A DNA stretch of 64,000 nucleotides from Adenophora triphylla var. japonica (lineage: Eukaryota; Streptophyta; Magnoliopsida; Asterales; Campanulaceae): positions 23,360 to 87,359 of the forward strand of contig JAFEMH010007501.1 in assembly GCA_022495995.1 (NCBI GenBank). Direction: 5' to 3'. The number at the start of each line of letters is the position of its first letter. Within the stretch, counting starts at the first letter, position 1. Under the pieces are notes generated by a model. It was not told the DNA's origin, ran no database searches, and saw only the letters and a list, made by a program, of their open reading frames with translations. A program made the translations under genes and the position numbers. Shown here one piece after another: positions 57,618 through 64,000 of the stretch.

Positions 57618-57951
57618 TATTAAATTACTTTTTGAATATTTCAATTATGCAATTAAATGTATTTACGATGACAACTAAATAATTATAAATAAAGATAATT
57701 CAGGCAAAGTGTAATATAATTGAATGTTTAATTAATAAGTAATGGATCCTAAAAATACAACATTCAATTATGTTTTAACAATACTATTTGTAAGCAAAAT
57801 TTTCACATCTTTTTCTAATTGGATGTTGAATTAATAAGTATACATGTGATATTTAATGGAGGACATATTGGTCATTTCAATTACAATTTTCAGTTTGGTC
57901 GTTAATTTTGATATTTTAATTTCAACTACAACTTAAAACCTGCTCCACTAA

Positions 57952-58566
57952 GAGTATCTCCAACCCATCATTTCAAATTTTGCTTCATTTCTTCATTTTT
58001 TGCTTCAAATGTTGCTTCATTTTTTTTTTCAACTCCAACCCATATCTTCAAATTTGACTTCAAAAAGAATATACCAAGCATCTTTCTCTTCCACATCATC
58101 ATTCCACTACTCATTTAATTTCACAAACACTACACAAACTTTAGTCAATTTTGTATATTGAACCCCTATTTTATTTATTATGTATTATGTATTTTATATA
58201 AATTTTAATATATTTGATGTTGTTGTTTAATTAATATTTATGTCATTTTCTTGTTCTACGCAATTAAAACATAGACTAAAAATAATTTAAGATTAAAATT
58301 AAAATTAAAAATAATTTCGGATTACACAATGATAATTTTTTAATTACATAATTCACAAAATATGCAACTTTTAAATTTTCAGGGACCAAATTGTAACTTT
58401 AAAACATCTACTTCAAAAATGAAGTAGATGAATAGTGTTGCTTCAAATTTGAAGCAACACTATTCATCTACTTCATTTTTGAAGTAGGAATTGAAGTGGG
58501 TTGGAGAGGTGAATAGTGGTGTTTTTGAAAAAATGAAGATGGAATTGAAGTGGGTTGGAGATGGTC
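57952..58566. mobile_element. PIF/Harbinger (Tourist-like) MITE
   Basis: Ends GAGTATCTCCAACCC / GGGTTGGAGATGGTC with TAA on both sides (57949-57951, 58567-58569). The subterminal GCTTCA.TTTTTCA-type words are inverted too. Contains the 80-bp palindrome at 58408-58487. Confidence 0.85.
58408..58487. repeat. 80-bp perfect palindrome
   Basis: The left half (CTACTTCAAAAATGAAGTAG...) is the exact reverse complement of the right half over 40 bp with no spacer. It would form a 40-bp cruciform arm or a perfect RNA hairpin. Confidence 0.97.
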
Positions 58567-59070
58567 TAATATGATATTTTCAAACAAATCATATTTCCAC
58601 CATGATCATACCATATTAATAAGACTAGCAGTAGGGATTAAACTCAAGATCTCTAAGACGAAAAGACTTAAACCACCTACTCAAGATATTGTTTGGACAC
58701 AAGTCCTTTAGCAAATAAGAATTACTTATGAGCATTGATACGGGTGAATTAAATATTTCTAGTGGCAATTACCAAATCATTCCTCACCCTAACAAAAAAT
58801 ATCAGATAAATTGTTATATAGAAATGATTCTTAATTTTTTAAAATAGAGTTAGTTGTAGGAAGTGTGTATGTTATATAGTACGTTAGTGACATTCATTCA
58901 GGTATGTAATCTCATCTTTCAGCGATGAAGATGATATTTGGTTAGGGGAAATTGTTTACATAATCGTATTTGCTGTTGTTTTCTTTGTTATTTATTTTTC
59001 TATATTTACGTTAAATATCACTATTTCATACTATTATATTTTTTAATTTTAATTAATATTTTATTATATA
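58567..59070. other. Non-coding stretch
   Basis: AT-rich, no gene or intact repeat. Confidence 0.45.
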
Positions 59071-59328
59071 CTCCCTCCGTCCCAGCGAAAGAGCCATTTA
59101 TTTCCTTTTTGGGCGTCCCATTTAAAAAGCCACTTTCCCAAAAAGGAAACCTTAAATCACTATTCTCTCCACTCATTCTCTCTCCTACTTTACTTTTACA
59201 CTCACAACATTATCTTTCTTACATCACCTCCCACTCATTCTCTCTCCTATTTAATTTTTCATACTCACAACATTTAAACTTTTTCTCTTTCCTACATCAC
59301 ATTTCTTATTTTGCGTGTGACAAATAAA
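59071..59328. mobile_element. Stowaway-like MITE lacking its right end, twin of 48352
   Basis: It matches 48352-48600 at all but about one base, then diverges after TTTGCGTGT; the last ~36 bp with the right TIR are missing. Confidence 0.88.
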
Positions 59329-59586
59329 TAAGTCTCCATTCACATAACATGGAAAGAATATACAGTATTATTATACTAATTTTGATTAATTTTGATTTAA
59401 GATAAATAATGTTATTTTCGCCACGAATGTACTACTAGTCTTTTTAAAAGAGGTAGGGAGCAATATTTTAGAGATACATGGACTAGTCATAATTAGGATG
59501 GAGGAAGATGGGTGTAGTGTAAGTATCCCCCCAAGGAGACACGTGGAAGGATAGGGTTTAAAGCAAGCAGCACCTCCCTCTTTCTA

Positions 59587-59587
<1 letters not shown>

Positions 59588-59622
<35 letters not shown>
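59588..59622. repeat. (GA)n microsatellite in the LOG promoter/leader
   Basis: About 17 GA units roughly 160-195 bp upstream of the LOG start codon. Confidence 0.95.
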
Positions 59623-59625
<3 letters not shown>

Positions 59626-59689
59626 TATTCCCCGAACCCCACAAAAAAAAAAAAGAAAAGTAATTTAAATTATTGTGAAATAATGGGAC

Positions 59690-59695
59690 TATATA
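59690..59695 (+). promoter_or_regulatory. Possible TATA box for the LOG-type gene
   Basis: GGGACTATATAGAAC lies about 87 bp ahead of the start codon, the only TATA-like motif in the right place. No transcript data. Confidence 0.35.
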
Positions 59696-59781
59696 GAACA
59701 TTGTTGTAGTGGTTGGGTCAAGTAAAGAAAAACACACTATTATAACAGCAAGGAAAGAGTCATCATATTTTGGGAGCCCAA

Positions 59782-59915
59782 ATGGAGGAGGAGAAAGTAG
59801 TGCTGAGTAAGAATTCAAGATTCAAGAGTGTTTGTGTCTTCTGTGGTAGCAGTTCTGGCAAGAGGCTTTCTTATACCGATGCTGCCATTGACTTAGCCCA
59901 AGAGCTGGTTATAAC

Positions 59916-60010
<95 letters not shown>

Positions 60011-60500
60011 CTGTGTATATATATGTGAATGTATTATGTATGACTGGAAGGTGTCAAGAAGATTGGATCTTGTTTATGGAGGAGGGAGCATTGGATTGAT
60101 GGGCCTTGTTTCTCAAGCTGTTCACAATGGTGGATGTCATGTTCTTGGGTATTTCATTATTTAATTTGCTTTTAAATGCATATTATTTTCATCAATCATA
60201 TTTATCTAAATAAATTTAGCAGTTTTTATTTAATTATTTATTTGGGTGGCAGGATCATACCAAGAACTTTGATGGGCATAGAGGTGTGTAATCCATTCAC
60301 AATTTCTAATCTTTTTGTAACATTTTTTAAGTATATTAAATCTGATGAATATATATTACAAACAAACAGAAAACAGGAGAGAGCATAGGGGAAGTGAAGG
60401 CAGTAGCAGACATGCACCAAAGAAAAGCTGAGATGGCCCGCCACTCTGATTGTTTCATTGCATTACCAGGCAACTCTCCCCTCCCCTCCCCTCCCCTTTA

Positions 60501-60534
<34 letters not shown>

Positions 60535-62210
60535 TTTTATGTCTGAAATAGAAATATTAAACAAAAGATCTTGTACAAATAATTAATAATGCAGGTGGTT
60601 ATGGCACCATGGAGGAATTGCTAGAGGTTATCACCTGGGCTCAGCTTGGTATCCACGACAAGCCAGTATGTCAACTCCTCCCTCCACCAATATTTTATAT
60701 GCCCGTCCCACAATATGGTTCAAAGTTTGACTTTGCATGGGATTAAAATTTTTTTTTTAAAAATAATGTTGTGATTATGAAATAGTGTTGAAGTCCCATG
60801 TATCCCACATCAACTTGGAGAATATAAAATGATCCACTATATAAGGTTGGTTAACCTCACCCCTTAATAAGGCCTTTTAAGGGGATGAGGAATGCCAACA
60901 TGGTATCGAAGGCGGCTGAGTTGATGTTGGGTTTTAAGTTAACCCGTGTTAGGTGTCCGTGTTGGGTTTGAAGTCCACGTGTAGTGCCAAGTTACCGGCC
61001 TACACGTGAGGGGGCGTGTTGGAGAATATAAAATGATCCACTATATAAGGTTGGTTAACCTCACCCCTTAATTAACCTCACCCCTTAATAAGGTCTTTTA
61101 AGGGGATGAGGACCCAATTCTAACAAATAGTAAAGTAAGAGAGAAAAATTTGGTAGTGAATAGTAAGTGGGTTGTTATTATGAGGGTAGCAAGCGAGTCT
61201 AATTGACCATTTTAATGAATAAAGCAATTGACGGAGAGAGTACTACTCCCTCCGTCCCATTACAAAGACACAAAATGGGATTTGCATGTAAAGTGGAGTA
61301 AGTGTTATAAGGGTGAAAAGTGAATTAGGAGAGTAAAGTGGGGTAGAGAATAATGAGTGGATAAATGATGTGAGTATTATAAGTGAGTTTCATGAATAAA
61401 CAAATATTAAAAAATTTCCTTTTTGGGCTTGTGCTTTTTGCAATGTGACACCAAAATATGGCTTTTGTGTCTTTTGTAATGGAACAGAGGGAGTATAAAC
61501 TATCTCCGTCCCATATTAAACTTCTTAGTTTGAATAGTACATGGTTATTAAAAAAAAGTTGCGACTAAAAGTAGTAAAGGAGAGAGTTGATAAGAAATAC
61601 TGGTAAAGTAGGTTGTTAAGTGCCTGAGGTAGTTTCATTATCCATTTTAGAAATGAAGCAAATAAAAAACCTTAAATTGGAACAAATAAAAACGAAAAAA
61701 ATAATTCATAAAGCGGAACGAGGGAGTATATACTGAATATTGGCTATTTTGTAGATTAAGGTGGGACGGAGTGAGTACTCATTTTCATGTATGCATTTGA
61801 CTCTATATTTGGATGTGTGGGGGATTGCAGGTGGGATTATTGAATGTAGATGGCTACTATGACTTTCTCTTAACATTCATTGACAAAGCTGTTGATGATG
61901 GCTTCATTAAACCTTCCCAACGACACATCTTTGTCTCTGCACCCAATGCTAAAGAACTTGTTCTAAAACTTGAGGTGAGATCATCTTTACTTATTTTCTT
62001 GTTTCCTTTGGCCATAATTTAAATAGAAATATACTAGTACAAACAAAGGGTTAGTAAAACTGTATATTTCCATGTCGACGAATCAACCAACAGGAGTATG
62101 TGGCAGTGGAAGATGAAGAGGTGGCTAAGCTAAAGTGGGAGGTGGTGCAGCAGCCGGAGCAGGTTCGGTTTAATGCTATGCAGCAGACTGAAATTGCTTT
62201 ATCATTATGA
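59782..62210 (+). CDS. LOG: LOG-type cytokinin riboside 5'-monophosphate phosphoribohydrolase
   Basis: Seven exons join in frame: 59782-59907, 60051-60148, 60253-60283, 60370-60469, 60595-60665, 61831-61974 and 62094-62210, for 228 residues and a TGA at 62208-62210. LOG enzymes release the free cytokinin base from its riboside monophosphate in the cytosol/nucleus, a direct activation step. Motifs: [12 protein letters not shown] (18-29), [20 protein letters not shown] (47-66), [15 protein letters not shown] with the conserved Arg, and the family signature PGGYGTMEE (118-126) that binds the nucleotide and supplies the catalytic Glu; then [20 protein letters not shown] and [13 protein letters not shown]. 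Length is normal. Intron 4 has a GC donor (CCAG|GCAACT). Intron 1 is almost all microsatellite, and intron 5 carries a TRIM and MITEs. The frame is intact. Which LOG paralogue it is cannot be told. Confidence 0.95.
59922..60022 (+). repeat. (CT)n-(TA)n-(GT)n microsatellite filling LOG intron 1
   Basis: About 100 of the 143 intron bases are simple repeat, ending about 30 bp before the acceptor TGACTGGAAG. Confidence 0.95.
60786..61125 (+). mobile_element. TRIM (miniature LTR retrotransposon) in LOG intron 5
   Basis: Terminal repeats start TGTTGAAG/TGTTGGAG and end GCCAACA/TTCTAACA. They share GAGAATATAAAATGATCCAC and AAGGTTGGTTAACCTCACCC. A PBS TGGTATCGAAGGC follows the first repeat at 60900 and a GAGGGGGCG purine tract precedes the second. 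The 5-bp TSD AATAG is perfect (60781-60785, 61126-61130). No coding capacity, as expected. The right repeat has a short internal duplication (TTAACCTCACCCCTTAAT twice). Confidence 0.9.
61246..61493. mobile_element. Stowaway-like MITE in LOG intron 5
   Basis: Ends CTCCCTCCGTCCCATTACAA / TTGTAATGGAACAGAGGGAG flanked by TA. A second degenerate copy follows (about 61501-61727, ends CTCCGTCCCATATTAA / GCGGAACGAGGGAG). Confidence 0.85.
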
Positions 62211-62525
62211 TCAAACAGATTTGAGAAAAGGAGAGAGAACAGGATAGTGTGTTTTGGGTCTCTCTTTCATCTCTGGTACCAGTCCACTATCACTACTACT
62301 ACTACTACTTAGGAATAAAATGTTAATATTATTAGAAATAGGTTAATTATCAAAAGTTTATCGAACAATACAGTTGGTTCAGACATAATATTCTGTAAGT
62401 TCCAATTATGTGTTGTCGGTAAGCTTTTCATAATTAAGTTTTATTTATAACTATGGATCTCGTCCCGTACCTAGTTCTTGTTCAAGGTGATGCGAGATTA
62501 ATGACATTGCGTAAAACTTGAGTAA
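62211..62525 (+). terminator. LOG 3' UTR with poly(A) signal
   Basis: AATAAA lies at 62314-62319, about 105 bp after the stop codon, following a (CTA)n run. The remainder is AT-rich and non-coding. Confidence 0.45.
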
Positions 62526-62713
62526 GGCTCCGTTTGTTTAGCGTAAAATATTTTCCGGAAAATGATTTTCGGCAAAATATTTTCCGGAAAATGAAAATGT
62601 TTTCCGAAAAATAAGATAAAAATGAAGTTTTTCCCATTTTCGGGTGCGAAACAAACATCGGAAAATGAGGAAAATGTTTTCCGGAAAACATTTTCCCCCA
62701 AACAAACGGAGCC
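62526..62713. mobile_element. MITE with TAA duplication and TTTTCCGGAAAA words
   Basis: Inverted ends GGCTCCGTTTGTTT / AAACAAACGGAGCC with TAA on both sides (62523-62525, 62714-62716), as in PIF/Harbinger-type MITEs. The palindrome TTTTCCGGAAAA occurs three times inside. Confidence 0.82.
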
Positions 62714-63519
62714 TAAATATTTATCTAACGCAAATATATTGGTTTTGATCTTGGATATTTCCAAGGGTATGATTAATGTTAGAAGTATCCAGGTATCCTT
62801 GCCAAGTTGTATGTATATATTGCTAATATTCTTGCTTCATATTTTGTAATTTGATGGGTAATGTTTGTATTTATATGGGGATAGAATGGAACAAATTGCT
62901 TTATTTTCTGTTTACTCCATGCCCACTGGGAGGAGCCATGTCTGTACTCTTTTGTACTGTATTCTGTTGTTTTGTGTTGGGCACTCTTGCATCATCACTC
63001 ACATATTTGGGACCGCTGTCGCGGTTGGATTCGGCCTAGGGCCACGCTTGTCTATTTTTTTAATTTTAGATTTATTTATAAGTATGTCTTTGGGTGCCGA
63101 TTTAAACTTTATCGTGCATAATCGAAAAAAAATGTGGTTTTTGTCAATATCGTATGTTGTAGTATAGTATAGCAACAAATTTGTCGCTGCGAAAGTGCAA
63201 TGACCTCATTCTCACCCGAATGCAAAACCAAACCAAACCAAACAAGCCTTAGAAACTACAACTTGTGGCCGTGGACCACATGAATATTGGCTGTCAAACC
63301 AATTTGGGACCATCAAATTCAAAGCAGATAAAAATTGGCCAAAACTATCAACATTGATCACAAATTCCCTTCAATCATTATCAAGTGCAAATTAAACCAA
63401 TTGTGAAAATGGAAAGGCAACTAGTGAAAACATATCCAACTGAACATACCCAAATGAAGTAAATTTAATAAGCTTACAGAAGAAAAAGAAAAAGAAAAAG
63501 AAAAAGAAAAAAAAAGTTA
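62714..63519. other. Intergenic stretch
   Basis: No gene. A (GAAAAA)n microsatellite lies at 63480-63513. Confidence 0.5.
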
Positions 63520-63735
63520 TCAACTTTCAAAACTCTGAATATTGTCAAGGATCCTTTTGGCCTTAGAATCTAACAATCTTGTCCGAGCAACAAAAAAGAA
63601 AATAGCTTGGAAGCTACTTTGGTCGACTAAACACGGGCGCAATAGTTTGGAAGCAGAACTCGACGCTTTACTATCAGGAACGGAACTACTCAAACTTATG
63701 GGCCTTGCCAACATCATGTTGAGAGGCTTGAGACT
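63520..63735 (-). CDS. C-terminal exon of an unidentified gene (partial)
   Basis: The minus-strand frame reads LKPLNMMLARPISLSSSVPD, SKASSSASKLLRPCLVDQSS, FQAIFFFVARTRLLDSKAKR, ILDNIQSFES and ends TGA at 63520-63522. The amino-acid composition is protein-like and helical at the end. Upstream the frame runs into a hAT-like element (from 63736), so the 5' exons are displaced or lost beyond it. I do not recognise the family. Confidence 0.4.
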   Translation of the reverse strand, partial: SLKPLNMMLARPISLSSSVPDSKASSSASKLLRPCLVDQSSFQAIFFFVARTRLLDSKAKRILDNIQSFES

Positions 63736-64000
63736 AGAGATGCCCAGTCGGTTCAGACCTGCGATTTCGATTTTGAATAGGCGATTCACAAAATCGTGAG
63801 GATATGAACCGTAATCGGATCGAATTAGGCGGTTCCGGTTCCCGGTTTCGAATCGTCCGTACGGTTTCGGTAACGGTTTGAACCGTGTTTTTTTCAAAAA
63901 AAAAATTAATAAAAAAATTTTGTTTACCGATAACCACCTCCATGGGTAAAGGAAAATGTGGAAGTGCAATAGTGGCAATAGACAGTGTATTTGTTGGTAC
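63736..64000. mobile_element. hAT-like element end (continues past the window)
   Basis: It starts TAGAGATGCCCAGTCGGTTC and contains repeated GGTTC/GAACC words (CGGTTCCGGTTCCCGG, GGTTTCGGTAACGGTTTGAA), the subterminal repeat style of plant Ac-like hAT elements. The other end and the TSD are outside the window. Confidence 0.5.

Noticed and set aside
60666..61242. A larger MITE around the TRIM (CTCCCTCCACC... to ...GACGGAGAGAG)
   Set aside because: The two ends do not pair beyond a few bases, so the outer element is not supported.
62482..62849. Phe/Lys-rich ORFs on both strands
   Set aside because: They are translations of TTTTCCGGAAAA words in the 62526-62713 MITE.

Overview
This is a 64 kb stretch of AT-rich nuclear DNA from a flowering plant, most likely a eudicot. 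Genes with many short introns, LTR retrotransposons primed by plant tRNAs, MULEs, Helitrons, mariner/Stowaway, PIF/Harbinger and hAT elements, tRNA-derived SINEs and a self-incompatibility-S1-like gene all point that way. The species cannot be named from sequence alone. All splice sites, repeat boundaries and target-site duplications (TSDs) were read by eye.

Three genes look functional. (1) 16970-17365 (+) is a one-exon secreted S1-like (SPH) protein. (2) 38341-47338 (+) is a seven-exon mitochondrial ubiquinol-cytochrome c chaperone (CBP3/UQCC1 family); a young 4.1 kb Copia retrotransposon sits antisense in its first intron. (3) 59782-62210 (+) is a seven-exon LOG-type cytokinin-activating phosphoribohydrolase, with a TRIM retrotransposon and MITEs in intron 5. 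Each of the two spliced genes has one GC-AG intron. The C-terminal end of a fourth, unidentified gene may lie at 63520-63735 (-).

Most of the rest is nested mobile DNA. 1-4495 is the 5' end of a minus-strand Ty3/gypsy (Tat/Ogre-like) element. 4500-8500 holds duplicated non-coding blocks, a hairpin, a long TA/CATA microsatellite, an unidentified coding fragment and a MITE. 8560-12420 has a broken RPA70-like gene, a Copia 3' LTR and a MULE N-terminus. 12860-18830 holds palindrome words, MITEs, a PIF/Harbinger element with a 0.8 kb TTA microsatellite, a 9-bp-TSD MULE MITE and the S1 gene. 19910-24335 is a Helitron remnant with an ERF gene segment and a long-arm foldback MULE beside it, which itself holds a palindrome-rich insertion. 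26393-34790 has a MULE end, an HROB-like pseudogene cut by a 4 kb Helitron, and a decayed MULE transposase. 35600-37870 has Copia fragments, a solo LTR and another palindrome array. 47340-59330 is a MITE/SINE/mariner/hAT/Helitron cluster. 62211-64000 is intergenic DNA with another MITE and a hAT-like end.

The most unusual signal is the repeated use of short perfect palindromes as building blocks. At least four unrelated vocabularies occur: CGCTACAC-S-GTGTAGCG; GGAGAAACGCGTTTCTCC with GGATATCC; GAGCGATCGCTC with CCGGAATT/AATTCCGG; and CTCGTRTGA-TCAYACGAG. Each forms clusters, and several lie in or next to elements with exact 9-bp TSDs or MULE coding remnants. The GGAGAAACGCGTTTCTCC family occurs twice, each copy flanked by its own perfect 9-bp TSD, which makes it a defined mobile family.
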